A stretch of 43,901 nucleotides of DNA from JAZLEZ01 sp045615505 (GCA_045615505.1 JAZLEZ010000030.1:1-43901); one strand, 5' to 3'. Shown: positions 8,600 through 17,965, numbered from the stretch's first letter. Numbers and translations: made by a program. Notes: a model not told the origin generated them from the sequence alone.

Positions 8600-8642
8600 A
8601 TCACATTAAACTGTCTTAAAGTCAGTAATACGGAGGAAAGAT

Positions 8643-8702
8643 ATGAAGAGATTAACGGTTTTAACAGTATCAGTTTTACTGATTGCAGGATTGTTTGTTT
8701 AG
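8643..8702 (+). pseudogene. 19-residue signal-peptide-like mini-ORF
   Basis: GGAGG at 8632-8636 leads to ATG 8643 and the peptide MKRLTVLTVSVLLIAGLFV, then TAG. It has the charged start and hydrophobic core of a signal peptide but stops where the mature protein should begin. Either a secreted-protein gene was deleted here, leaving its leader, or this is a small membrane peptide. It ends 21 bases before the next gene, so ribosomes may couple into it. Confidence 0.4.
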
Positions 8703-8723
8703 CATTTTGGAGGAGATAAACCT

Positions 8724-10526
8724 ATGCAAGCATTGATGCTGGCTGCCGGAATGGGAAAGCGCCTTGGAAAATATACAAAGGATGTAACAAAATGCATGGT
8801 TCCGGTTAACGGGAAACCGTTGATTGAATATGCAATTGAAGCTCTTGTTAAAAACAATATAAAGAAGATGGTAATTGTTGTCGGATATAAAAGTCAGGCG
8901 CTTATTGATTTCATCAATTCCAGATTCAATGATGAACAACTGAAAGGAATGAAAATTGAATTCATCAATAATCCGATTTACGATAAAACCAATAATATCT
9001 ATTCTCTTTTTCTGGCAAAAAAGGTTCTTTGCGAAGATGATACGATTCTTCTGGAAAGTGATATTATTTTCAAACCTGAAATCATTGAAAAATTAATTAA
9101 ATCAGAGAATCAGAATCTTGCTGTTGTAAGTAAATATGAAAACTGGATGGATGGAACCTGTACATTTATGGATGACGGGAACAACATCACGGAAGTTGAA
9201 AATGATAATTGCTATAAGACGGTGAATATTTATAGATTTTCCAAAGAATTCTCAGCAAATTATTATGTTCCGTTTCTTGAAACATACCAAAAAACATTCG
9301 GAAAGAATGAGTATTATGAACAGGTAATAAAAGTACTGTCATTTTTTTCTTCTACAAAATTAAAAGGATTATCCGTATCAAGTGATGATTGGTATGAAAT
9401 TGATGACCCCGAAGATCTGGCAATTGCAGAAAACATTTTTGCAAAAGGAAAAGAGAAATTAAAACTGTTGCAGAACAGATATGGAGGTTACTGGAGATTC
9501 CCTCAGCTCAAAGATTATTGCTACCTGGTAAATCCTTATTTTCCCCCTCAAAAAATGGTTGATGAAATTGAAGAGAAAATGAGCAAACTATTAACTCAGT
9601 ATCCGTCCGGAGCAGAGCAGTTAAGTATCCTTGCAGGAAGTATTTTCAATGTTCTTCCGAATAATATTGTTGTGGGAAACGGCGCTGCGGAGTTGATTTC
9701 TTCTTTGGCTGAAAACATTACAGGAAAAGCAGCTGTTCCTTTTCCTACATTCAATGAATATCCGGAACGTTTAAGACACTGTGAAATTATTCCGATAAAA
9801 ACAGACTCAAATGATTTTTCATATACAGTTGAAGATATAATCAAGACTGTTTGTCGGGAGAAAGTAAGTACGGTTCTTTTGATAAACCCAGATAATCCAT
9901 CCGGAAATTTTATCGAAAGTGAAGACATTTTAAGACTTTTGACAGAATTAAAAGAAATGAAAGTCCGGTTGATTTTTGATGAATCTTTTATTGATTTTGC
10001 AGATAAGACCAGACGCTACACACTGTTGAATCAGAAAATAATTGAGCAGTATCCCAATCTTGTTGTCATTAAATCAATCAGTAAAAGTTTTGGAGTTCCG
10101 GGACTAAGACTGGGAATAGCGGCATCATCGGATACGGAATGTATCAGACAAATTAAAAAAGCAAATTCAATTTGGAACATCAATTCTACTGCAGAGTATT
10201 TTTTACAGATATACAAAAAATACAGTAAAGTTTACTTATCGGCATGTGATTTGATTGAACAGGAAAGAACACGATTCATAAAAGCACTCTCGGAAATAGA
10301 AAAAATCAAACCATTTCCGAGTCAGGCAAATTTTGTTCTGTGTAAACTTGAGGGGAAAATCCGTTCAGACGAACTTGCTGTAAAACTTCTGGATGAGGAT
10401 AAGATACTTATCAAGGATTTGACCGGCAAGAAATGTTTTGAAAAACCATGTTGGATAAGACTTGCAATTCGTGATAGAAATGATAATGATGCTTTGATTG
10501 AAGCAATGAAAAAACACATAGAGTAA
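8724..10526 (+). CDS. Nucleotidyltransferase-aminotransferase fusion
   Basis: A 600-residue cytoplasmic fusion. Residues 1 to about 245 are a sugar- or CTP-type nucleotidyltransferase (LAAGMGKRLGKYTKDVTKCM, with PVNGKPLIEYA; LLESDIIF and WYEIDDPEDL hold metal-binding acids). Residues from about 255 to 600 are a class I/II PLP aminotransferase of the HisC/CobD type: VVGNGAAELI, INPDNPSGNF, IFDESFIDFA, and KSISKSFGVPGLRLG with the Schiff-base Lys at about 454. GGAGG at 8709-8713 supports the start. Related PLP enzymes in capsule loci make ethanolamine phosphate or serinol phosphate, which a fused cytidylyltransferase would activate as a CDP derivative. Product identity is inference. Confidence 0.88.
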   Translation: MQALMLAAGMGKRLGKYTKDVTKCMVPVNGKPLIEYAIEALVKNNIKKMVIVVGYKSQALIDFINSRFNDEQLKGMKIEFINNPIYDKTNNIYSLFLAKKVLCEDDTILLESDIIFKPEIIEKLIKSENQNLAVVSKYENWMDGTCTFMDDGNNITEVENDNCYKTVNIYRFSKEFSANYYVPFLETYQKTFGKNEYYEQVIKVLSFFSSTKLKGLSVSSDDWYEIDDPEDLAIAENIFAKGKEKLKLLQNRYGGYWRFPQLKDYCYLVNPYFPPQKMVDEIEEKMSKLLTQYPSGAEQLSILAGSIFNVLPNNIVVGNGAAELISSLAENITGKAAVPFPTFNEYPERLRHCEIIPIKTDSNDFSYTVEDIIKTVCREKVSTVLLINPDNPSGNFIESEDILRLLTELKEMKVRLIFDESFIDFADKTRRYTLLNQKIIEQYPNLVVIKSISKSFGVPGLRLGIAASSDTECIRQIKKANSIWNINSTAEYFLQIYKKYSKVYLSACDLIEQERTRFIKALSEIEKIKPFPSQANFVLCKLEGKIRSDELAVKLLDEDKILIKDLTGKKCFEKPCWIRLAIRDRNDNDALIEAMKKHIE

Positions 10527-10546
10527 TGTAATAGGGAAATTTACGA

Positions 10547-11839
10547 ATGAGAATCAGTGTTTTCGGTTTGGGATATGTGGGTTGCGTTACTGCTGCATGT
10601 TTTGCAGAAAAAAACCTCGTTACAGGAGTAGATGTTGATAAAGATAAAATAGAATGTATCAACAGAGGAAAAGCTCCGTTCTATGAAAAAACTCTTGATG
10701 CTCTTATTGACAAAGCATTGAAACAAAAAAAACTGAAAGTAACTTCTGATTATTTGAATGCTGTATTACAAACGGATATAAGTTTTATCACTGTGGGGAC
10801 TCCCGGAGATAAAAACGGGAACCTCAATATGACATATGTCTATGATGTATGTTCGCAGATAGGCGAAGCATTGAAAACAAAAGAATCATTTCATTCAGTT
10901 GTTATCAGATCAACAGTTGTTCCCGGAACAGTAAAAAATGCAGAAATGATTATTGCGGAAAAGTCCGGAAAGAGATCGGGAAAGGATTTTACCGTTGCCT
11001 TGAATCCGGAATTTCTTAGAGAGGGAAGTGCAGTCAATGATTTTCTGAATCCCGGCATTGTCCTTGCAGGAACGGACAATGATGAAATGGCAGAATCAAT
11101 CAAAGGTATTTATTCAGAAATTGTCAATCTGGATGAAAACCGTTTTCTTGTAACAAACATCAGTATTGCCGAAATAATCAAAGCCGTAAACAATGCACTT
11201 CATGCCTTGAAAATATGCTTTGCAAATGAAGTCGGAAACATCTGCAGAAATCTTAATGTTGACGGAAAAGCTCTTATGGAGATTGTATGTGCAGATAAAA
11301 AACTCAATATATCGGACTATTATCTTAAACCGGGATTTGCATACGGAGGATCTTGCATTCCCAAAGATTTAGCGGAGTTGTCATATCTGGCAAAACAGTC
11401 AAACACAAAAATTCCTCTGATAGACTCAATAGAAATTTCAAACAGACAGCAGATACAGAATCTCACTGAAATAATAAAAAATAGTATCAAAGAAAACGGA
11501 AAAATTATCGGTTTTCTGGGATTGGCTTTCAAGAACGGAACATCAGATTTAAGGTTGTCTCCGGTAATTGAAATAATAAAGAATTTATATGATGAAAAAA
11601 GAATAATAAGAACCTTTGATGAATATGCGGAAAAAACATCATTGCCGGACTGGTTGCAGAACAGTTTTTCAGAAGATATGAATACCCTGTTGGAAAGCAG
11701 CAATGTTATTGTGATTGTAAACAGTTCGGAAAAATATAAAAATCTGTGTAATAAGTACCCGGAAAAACATTTTATTGATTTGTCCGGGCAGAATACCGAT
11801 TGCTGTTTGTATAACAACTGTGAAGAACTGTATAACTGA
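10547..11839 (+). CDS. algD: GDP-mannose 6-dehydrogenase-like nucleotide-sugar dehydrogenase
   Basis: A 430-residue NAD-dependent dehydrogenase that oxidises the C6 of a nucleotide sugar in two steps. The NAD fold begins ISVFGLGYVG; VGTPGDKNGNLN, VIRSTVVPGTV, NPEFLREGSAV and the catalytic GGSCIPKD with Cys270 follow. CADKKLNISDYYLKPGFAYGG matches the AlgD (GDP-mannose) branch more closely than UDP-glucose dehydrogenases. The expected product is GDP-mannuronate. A ManC-type enzyme (31416) and a phosphohexomutase (38086) in the window can supply GDP-mannose. A UDP-sugar substrate cannot be excluded without testing. Confidence 0.85.
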   Translation: MRISVFGLGYVGCVTAACFAEKNLVTGVDVDKDKIECINRGKAPFYEKTLDALIDKALKQKKLKVTSDYLNAVLQTDISFITVGTPGDKNGNLNMTYVYDVCSQIGEALKTKESFHSVVIRSTVVPGTVKNAEMIIAEKSGKRSGKDFTVALNPEFLREGSAVNDFLNPGIVLAGTDNDEMAESIKGIYSEIVNLDENRFLVTNISIAEIIKAVNNALHALKICFANEVGNICRNLNVDGKALMEIVCADKKLNISDYYLKPGFAYGGSCIPKDLAELSYLAKQSNTKIPLIDSIEISNRQQIQNLTEIIKNSIKENGKIIGFLGLAFKNGTSDLRLSPVIEIIKNLYDEKRIIRTFDEYAEKTSLPDWLQNSFSEDMNTLLESSNVIVIVNSSEKYKNLCNKYPEKHFIDLSGQNTDCCLYNNCEELYN

Positions 11840-11845
11840 TTTAAT

Positions 11846-13606
11846 ATGAATCTGAAATGGATTTTCGGCAGACTGTTCTCAATGAATTTACCGGAAGTAA
11901 TCTGGAGAGTTCGGCAGAAAAAAATTGAGATTTGTGAATATTTGAAATACGGATTGAAAAAGATTCAGGTAACGGATCATCTTTTCAGAAAACATAAACT
12001 TGCTTCAGCAGAAAAGAATTGTTTTGACTTTGCCGATATCCCCCTTGAAGTATCGGAAGAAACGCATCTGTTATCAGGATTTGATTACAGAAAAAACAAA
12101 ACAAACTGGCATGGCGGATTCCAAACAGATAAACAATGGCCCTATGTTTTCTCACATTTCCTGAATTACAGGCAGAGAGACGATATAGGTGATGCCAGAA
12201 CAAACTGGGAATTGAACAGACATTTTCAGTTTTCGGAACTTGCAAAAAATTATTACATAACAAAAGACAAAAAGTATTTGGAAGAGTTGTCTTTTCTCTT
12301 TGAAAACTGGAACAAAAATAATAACTTTCTGTGGGGGATATCATGGACAAGCCCAATGGAAATTGCAATAAGATGCAGTAACTGGGCTTATACATTTGCT
12401 CTTCTGCAAAAGGAAGATAATACCGGAGAATTATGCTCAAAATTGAAAACCGGAATAATCAATATGGCTGACTATGTCTCGGGACATTATTCAAGATTTT
12501 CTTCAGCCAATAACCATGTGATAGTTGAGATGTACTCATTGATTCTGGCAGGAGCATTGTTTGACATCAAGGAATTTTATGAGAAAGGAATAACCGTTAT
12601 TACAAAAGAAATAAAAAAACAAATCTTTAATGACGGAGGAGATAAAGAGCAAAGTCTTCACTATCATGCTTTTGTAATGGAAGCATTGTCTTTGAGTATT
12701 GCAATCTGTAAATATACTGATATAGCAGTTCCGGACAACTGGAAAGAAACACTGAAAAAGATGTACATATATCTTGCCGATTGTCAGGGAGAACACGGAG
12801 AAGTCATTGAATTCGGTGATAATGATAACGGCAGATTGTTTTATTTATTATCACCTGAAAAAGACTACTATCAGTATGTCTCGGAGCTTTGTCAATCCGT
12901 GACCGGTATCAGTGATACAGACAAATCGGATTTCTCTCAATACAAAGAATCAGGACTATCACTATTGAGAAGCAGAGACAGAAGAATTTTTATCGGAATA
13001 GACCACGGACCTCTGGGGTTCGGAACAATAGCCGCACACGGACATGCAGATGCTCTCAGTTTTCAGATGTTTGTTGATGGAACTGGCTTCTTTATTGATC
13101 CCGGAACCTATATATACCACATAGAAAGAGAAAAACGGGATTATTACAGAAGTACGGTTAATCATAATACGGTAACGGCAAACGGAAAAAATCAGTCAAC
13201 CATAACAGGACCTTTTCTGTGGAGTAAAAAGGCTGAAGTCCTATTGGATTACACATCTCAGGATGGGCATACCATTGAGATTTCCCATAACGGTTATTCA
13301 GACAAAACAAGCAGAACATATATTTTTGATTATGAAAAAAAACTGTCGATTATTGATAAAACCCAAAATACTTTTGTGAAAGCAGTATTTGTTATCGGAT
13401 CTGATTGCAGAATAAAACCGTTTAATGACGGTTATCTGATTACACATAAAAATACTGAAGTGATGATTACTTTTTACGGAAAAAATATAGTACCAACTGT
13501 TGCCGGCAGGTTCTGCTCAAATGAATACGGAACAGAAAAAAAAACAAAGGCGATAGAAGTAGATTTTACGGATAGTCTTAAAACGGAGATAAAACTTCTT
13601 GGATAG
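11846..13606 (+). CDS. Heparinase II/III-family protein (putative polyuronate lyase)
   Basis: A 586-residue protein with the plan of heparinase II/III and alginate-lyase-like enzymes: an N-terminal alpha/alpha toroid (LNYRQRDDIGDARTNWELNR, SSANNHVIVEMYSL, GDKEQSLHYHAF) and a C-terminal beta-sandwich (AAHGHADALSFQMFV, FFIDPGTYIYH, STVNHNTVTANGKNQS). The Asn/His and Tyr residues are those used for catalysis in the family. No clear signal peptide is seen. Proteins of this kind are common in exopolysaccharide loci next to uronate-forming dehydrogenases and may trim or edit the polymer. It follows the AlgD-like gene by 6 bases and overlaps the next gene by 8. Confidence 0.82.
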   Translation: MNLKWIFGRLFSMNLPEVIWRVRQKKIEICEYLKYGLKKIQVTDHLFRKHKLASAEKNCFDFADIPLEVSEETHLLSGFDYRKNKTNWHGGFQTDKQWPYVFSHFLNYRQRDDIGDARTNWELNRHFQFSELAKNYYITKDKKYLEELSFLFENWNKNNNFLWGISWTSPMEIAIRCSNWAYTFALLQKEDNTGELCSKLKTGIINMADYVSGHYSRFSSANNHVIVEMYSLILAGALFDIKEFYEKGITVITKEIKKQIFNDGGDKEQSLHYHAFVMEALSLSIAICKYTDIAVPDNWKETLKKMYIYLADCQGEHGEVIEFGDNDNGRLFYLLSPEKDYYQYVSELCQSVTGISDTDKSDFSQYKESGLSLLRSRDRRIFIGIDHGPLGFGTIAAHGHADALSFQMFVDGTGFFIDPGTYIYHIEREKRDYYRSTVNHNTVTANGKNQSTITGPFLWSKKAEVLLDYTSQDGHTIEISHNGYSDKTSRTYIFDYEKKLSIIDKTQNTFVKAVFVIGSDCRIKPFNDGYLITHKNTEVMITFYGKNIVPTVAGRFCSNEYGTEKKTKAIEVDFTDSLKTEIKLLG

Positions 13607-15803
13607 AAAAATACTTATAATTGTTGAGAATTTATCCGTTCCCTTTGATTCAAGAGTATGGCAGGAAGCAACATCCTTGGTTAAGGCCGGTTATACTGTT
13701 TCCGTTATAAGTCCCATGGGGGAGGGTGAGTCGGAAAAAGAAGAAATACTGGAAGGTGTGAACATCTTCAGACACTCTCTCCCCGTAGAAGGAAATACAG
13801 TATTCGGATATGCAAGAGAATATTTAACCGCACTTTACAGTGAATACAGACTCGCGAAAAAGGTATATGAAAAAATCGGGTTTGATGTGATTATGGGGTG
13901 CAATCCTCCTGACAATATTTTCCTTGTGGCTGCAAAGTTCAGAAAGTACGGAGTACGATATGTGTTTGACCATCACGATATATGTCCTGAACTATTTGAA
14001 GTCAAATTCAACGGAAAGAAAAAACTGCTTTACAACTTTATTCTTTTGTTTGAAAGACTAACTTATAAAAACTGTGACTTTGCATTTGTGACAAATGAGA
14101 GTTATAAGGAGATTGCAATATCACGCGGAAAAATGAAGCCGGAAAATGTTGCCGTTCTCAGAAGTGCGCCCAGATTGTCAAGGATGAAAATCAAACCCGA
14201 AAAACCGGAATTGAAGAAAAACTACAGATATATGGTGGGCTATGTGGGAGTAATCGGACAGCAGGAGGGTCTTGAATTCATTCTTCAATGTGCTGAATAC
14301 ATAAAGTCAAAGGAAAACGATGTTCTGTGGGTAATTATCGGAGCCGGACCTCATCTGGAATATATCCGTAAACTTGCAAATGAAAAAAATCTGAATGACT
14401 GCGTTCTTTTTACGGGAAGAGTATCCGATTCAGTTATGCTTGATTATCTGAATACTGCTGATGTCTGCATTAACAGTGACAAGTACAATACGATGAATGA
14501 CAAAAGCACAATGAATAAGATAATGGAGTACATGGCTCTCGGAAAGCCGATTGTGCAGTTTGATTTAAAGGAAGGAAGATACTCTGCTCAAGATGCTTCA
14601 CTTTATGCGAAACCTGATGACTGCATGGATATGGCCCGGAAAGTGCGATATCTTCTGAATAATCCTCAAGTAAGAAAAGAAATGGGAATGTACGGAAGAA
14701 ATCGGATTGTCAACGAGCTGAACTGGGATAAATCGGAAAAGATTCTGACGGAGGCTTTTGATAAATTATTTAACCCCGAGATCCTTTTGATAGGTCCATC
14801 TCCGTTTGCTTTTGGAGGAATAGCTACTGTCAACAGAATGATACTGCATTCCTCTTTTTTGAATAGAAACTTCAGAATAGGAGTCATTTCAACATGGAAA
14901 GGCAGGAGAAAACACCTGATATTCATTCAGGGACTCATTCAATATCTGATAAGACATAAAGAGCCTGATTTAGTTCATCTGGATGTATCATCAAACGGAA
15001 GCACACTCAGAAAACTGATTATATCTCATCTGTTGAAAAAAACTCCGTATATAGTTCACCTTCACAGCGGAAAATTTGCAGAATATTATTCAAGTTCAAA
15101 CGCATTTATCAAGAGGCAAATCCGGAAATTGCTGAATAATTCCGAAAAGAATGTATTTGTATCCCATTCTCAAAAAAACAGAATAGAGAAGGCAATTCCT
15201 CTATCATCCGAAAAAAGTACTGTAATTTACAACGGAATAAAACTTACCGGAATAAAAGAAGAAATAATCGAAAGGAAAAAACATTCAACGCTGAAAGTAT
15301 TGTTTTTCGGTTCTTTGCTGAAAGAAAGACATATTGACGATTACATCAAACTTGCTGACAGCTTAAAAGAGCTTGATATTAAGTTCCTTATTGCCGGTTC
15401 GGGTAAAGAAAGAAAATGGGCAAATCATAATGTGCAGTATTTAGGTTCTGTATCCGGAGAGAAAAAGGAGAAAGTTCTTTATGATGCAGATATTGTTTAT
15501 GATAATTTCATTGAATCTTTCGGAATCGGCATGGTGGAAGCTATGAATCACGGATGCTGTGTTCTCGGATTAAATGACGGAGCAATACCGGAAATAATAC
15601 AGGACAACAGATGCGGACTTTTGAACAACAATTCAGAAGAGTTTAGGAACAATCTTATTTCTCTTTACAACGACAGAAAACTTCTGAAAAAATTGCAGGA
15701 ATCCGCATATGAGAGAAGCCTTGATTTTTCTGAAGAACTGTTTGAAAAAAGCTTTCATCAACTGTATTCCTGTCTTACAGCTGAGCAGAAAGAATCTCCC
15801 TGA
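13599..15803 (+). CDS. Tandem glycosyltransferase, two GT4 domains
   Basis: A 734-residue protein holding two family 4 glycosyltransferases. The first (residues 1 to about 390) begins ILIIVENLSVPFDSRVWQEA and has EYMALGKPIVQFD near its nucleotide-sugar site. The second (about 392-734) begins ILLIGPSPFAFGGIATVN and has ESFGIGMVEAMNHG, the E-X7-E motif. The start is TTG 13599 with GGAG at 13585-13588 and lies inside the end of the heparinase-like gene. Fusion suggests two successive sugar transfers, or a processive pair. The 3' end overlaps the opposite-strand gene 15775-16872 by 29 bases. Donor and acceptor are unknown. Confidence 0.85.
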   Translation: MDRKILIIVENLSVPFDSRVWQEATSLVKAGYTVSVISPMGEGESEKEEILEGVNIFRHSLPVEGNTVFGYAREYLTALYSEYRLAKKVYEKIGFDVIMGCNPPDNIFLVAAKFRKYGVRYVFDHHDICPELFEVKFNGKKKLLYNFILLFERLTYKNCDFAFVTNESYKEIAISRGKMKPENVAVLRSAPRLSRMKIKPEKPELKKNYRYMVGYVGVIGQQEGLEFILQCAEYIKSKENDVLWVIIGAGPHLEYIRKLANEKNLNDCVLFTGRVSDSVMLDYLNTADVCINSDKYNTMNDKSTMNKIMEYMALGKPIVQFDLKEGRYSAQDASLYAKPDDCMDMARKVRYLLNNPQVRKEMGMYGRNRIVNELNWDKSEKILTEAFDKLFNPEILLIGPSPFAFGGIATVNRMILHSSFLNRNFRIGVISTWKGRRKHLIFIQGLIQYLIRHKEPDLVHLDVSSNGSTLRKLIISHLLKKTPYIVHLHSGKFAEYYSSSNAFIKRQIRKLLNNSEKNVFVSHSQKNRIEKAIPLSSEKSTVIYNGIKLTGIKEEIIERKKHSTLKVLFFGSLLKERHIDDYIKLADSLKELDIKFLIAGSGKERKWANHNVQYLGSVSGEKKEKVLYDADIVYDNFIESFGIGMVEAMNHGCCVLGLNDGAIPEIIQDNRCGLLNNNSEEFRNNLISLYNDRKLLKKLQESAYERSLDFSEELFEKSFHQLYSCLTAEQKESP

Positions 15804-16872
15804 CATACAAAGCCCGGTCAAGCCATGTTTGATGTTTTCTCACTTCAAGAACATTCTTGTAAACATGGTTGATTTCATTTTTATCGGCTTGAAGTGATTT
15901 CAACAGACTGATTAATTCACTGTAATCTCCGAATGTCCATCCTACTCTGTTCTTTTCAGTGAATATACCTGCGGCTGTATTCTTTTTTGCAATTATCGGA
16001 AGTCCGAGACTCAAATAATGAAAAAGCTTAATAGGTAAATACTTACAGATATCTTCATCTTTTCCGGATAGCCAGATAACTCCTGCTGTAAATTTTTTTG
16101 AAAAACTTCCGATATCCGTATAATCTATGATGCTGAAAAAAATATTGGACTCATACTTCTTATTTTCTTTAAGGTCCCCATAGTATTCCAGTCCTTTATC
16201 ACTGTTGATTGTGAGTTTGACATCAGCTTCAGCGGCTGCATCAATAAGGGGTTCTATATTGTACTTTGTGCTTCTGTCACAAGCTCCCGAATAAAGTATT
16301 TCAGGGATGTCGTTTGCTGTGAAAAAATCCATACCGTTGATTTCGCAGCCGGGAGGTAATAACCTGTATTTACTTTGAAATTTTTTCCATCTCGGGAATT
16401 GTTTCATCATCTCCTCAGACTGCACAAAGAGAATGTCAACAACCCTTATGAGAAAAATAAATTCCAGTCTGTATAACAGTTTGAGAATCAGGCCTTTAAT
16501 AAAACCGAACTCTTTGAGGAAAGTTGATTCTTTCCAGAAAATATCTCTGTAATAAAAACCGAGTTTCGCCTTTGTTTTCAGTTTTCTCATATTTCTTAAA
16601 TCGGCAAAAGGTCTGAATTCAAGGTGATTTTTGCCGGAAATACAAAGAGGACAATTTGCAGACTCGCAGTAAACAAAATCAATTTTGTTCAGTTTTAAGG
16701 CCTGATCTGTTTTTTTGCGTTTGTTTGAATAAGATCCGTTTATATCGATTATATTAAAACCGAGTTTCTTAAATGCTTCTTTCATTTTTTCCGGACGGAG
16801 TATCGTTCCGGAATTCTTGGCTCTTTTCTGAGGCTCGTATATCGGCTGATAAAAAACTATGTCAGGTTTCAA
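15775..16872 (-). CDS. Glycosyltransferase, GT4-like
   Basis: A 365-residue protein with a GT-B plan. IVFYQPIYEPQ opens the N-terminal Rossmann domain; LPPGCEINGM and ILYSGACD lead into the C-terminal domain, and KLFHYLSLGLPIIAKKNT is the conserved late motif around the donor site. It is translated after the gene at 16862-17947, whose end it overlaps by 11 bases, so the two form a minus-strand pair inserted between plus-strand blocks. Its end runs 29 bases into the convergent tandem glycosyltransferase gene. The specific sugar is unknown. Confidence 0.75.
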   Translation of the reverse strand: MKPDIVFYQPIYEPQKRAKNSGTILRPEKMKEAFKKLGFNIIDINGSYSNKRKKTDQALKLNKIDFVYCESANCPLCISGKNHLEFRPFADLRNMRKLKTKAKLGFYYRDIFWKESTFLKEFGFIKGLILKLLYRLEFIFLIRVVDILFVQSEEMMKQFPRWKKFQSKYRLLPPGCEINGMDFFTANDIPEILYSGACDRSTKYNIEPLIDAAAEADVKLTINSDKGLEYYGDLKENKKYESNIFFSIIDYTDIGSFSKKFTAGVIWLSGKDEDICKYLPIKLFHYLSLGLPIIAKKNTAAGIFTEKNRVGWTFGDYSELISLLKSLQADKNEINHVYKNVLEVRKHQTWLDRALYVREILSAQL

Positions 16873-17947
16873 TGTTTGTACTTCCTTTGACTTTTAAATA
16901 ATCTAATACTTTTCTGTATGCCTCAGAAACTTTTTCTTCCGAATTATAATCTTTAACAAGAGAATATAACTCAAAACCTTTTTTCTTAAATGATGTCCTG
17001 TCCGTTATCCAGTCGGAATATGCTTTATCAAGCTGCTCTTTCAATCTTTGATAGTGATCATTTCTGTCTGAATAGGAATAGACATAATTCAATTCCGCCG
17101 GATAATCCGTTATTGTTGAAATACAGGGGCAAATAACCGGTTTCCCGCAGGAGAAAGCCATAATTGCAATTCCTGAATTCATAGAACTTTCAATGTCGTA
17201 CGGAAGAACAAGAATATCGAAAGAATCCACAACCTTGTAAATGTCTTTATCAGACAGATAGCCGGGAATAAAACACAGATTACCAAGATTTTTTGACTTT
17301 TCCGTCAATTTTTTTTCATAAGATTTTTCAGGAACTTCCCCCATTATCTTAAATGTGATATCACAATCTTCAAATTCTTTTGCCAGTTGAAAAATATATT
17401 CACAGTTTTTATAAGGTTTTATCAAACCCACAAAACCAACCGTCATTTTTTCATTGCAACTATCAGTTCCAATATGTTCGACAGGCAAATAATTTGTATG
17501 AGGAACAACAAAAACTTTGTCCATTTTCCGTTTGGGAACAAGATTTTTCAAGTACTGCTTGGAATCTTCTGTAAGAACAATTACCGCCGAAGATAATCTG
17601 TAAATAAAGAACATAAAGCACTTAGCAACAATGCTTTTCAACAACTTTGAATTATGAGGTTTTTTATTATGAAAAACCACGACGGTTTTTATACCTTTAA
17701 GCTTACATTTCAGAAAAATAAAACTCCATGAGAAATAGAACAACAGAAGTGAAAAAGGATTGCTTATTCCGTTGCCGCTTTCCAACCAGTTCAATATTAA
17801 GATATCAGGGTTATCAGGTTTCTTAAAACAAACTTTTGATGTACCGTTTTTTATTTCAATCAGATTACAATTCATCTCCTGTAAAATCTTTTTTTGTTTG
17901 GAAATAAAACCGTTTTCCATATTGAATGGATAATAACCTATTTTCAT
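16862..17947 (-). CDS. Glycosyltransferase family 4 protein
   Basis: A 361-residue GT-B enzyme. The N-terminal domain begins IGYYPFNMENGFISKQ; VFHNKKPHNS, AVIVLTEDSKQYL, MTVGFVGLIKPYKNCE, FIPGYLSDKDIY and SSMNSGIAIMAFSCGKPVI follow the usual GT4 order. It is the first gene of the minus-strand pair, with its start facing the polymerase gene at 17997 across a 49-base divergent spacer. It is presumed to add one sugar to the repeat unit. Confidence 0.82.
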   Translation of the reverse strand: MKIGYYPFNMENGFISKQKKILQEMNCNLIEIKNGTSKVCFKKPDNPDILILNWLESGNGISNPFSLLLFYFSWSFIFLKCKLKGIKTVVVFHNKKPHNSKLLKSIVAKCFMFFIYRLSSAVIVLTEDSKQYLKNLVPKRKMDKVFVVPHTNYLPVEHIGTDSCNEKMTVGFVGLIKPYKNCEYIFQLAKEFEDCDITFKIMGEVPEKSYEKKLTEKSKNLGNLCFIPGYLSDKDIYKVVDSFDILVLPYDIESSMNSGIAIMAFSCGKPVICPCISTITDYPAELNYVYSYSDRNDHYQRLKEQLDKAYSDWITDRTSFKKKGFELYSLVKDYNSEEKVSEAYRKVLDYLKVKGSTNIET

Positions 17948-17965
17948 TTTTCTATATCTCCGGCC

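Larger units (their letters stand above)
8173..8723. other. Decayed intergenic zone of about 550 bases
   Basis: No complete gene is visible between the AAA ATPase and the nucleotidyltransferase fusion. Three short in-frame remnants (8210-8365, 8468-8599 and 8643-8702) with family-like sequence suggest successive deletions. An inverted repeat CGGAAT/ATTCCG (8416-8421, 8433-8438) lies between the first two. No transposase sequence was recognised. Confidence 0.5.

Noticed and set aside
8173..8723. A transposon or phage remnant in the gene-poor zone
   Set aside because: No transposase, integrase or terminal repeats were recognised; the fragments resemble ordinary cellular genes.
11320..11817. 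A 165-residue minus-strand open frame inside the AlgD-like gene
   Set aside because: It mirrors the codon structure of a confident gene on the other strand and has no start signal.
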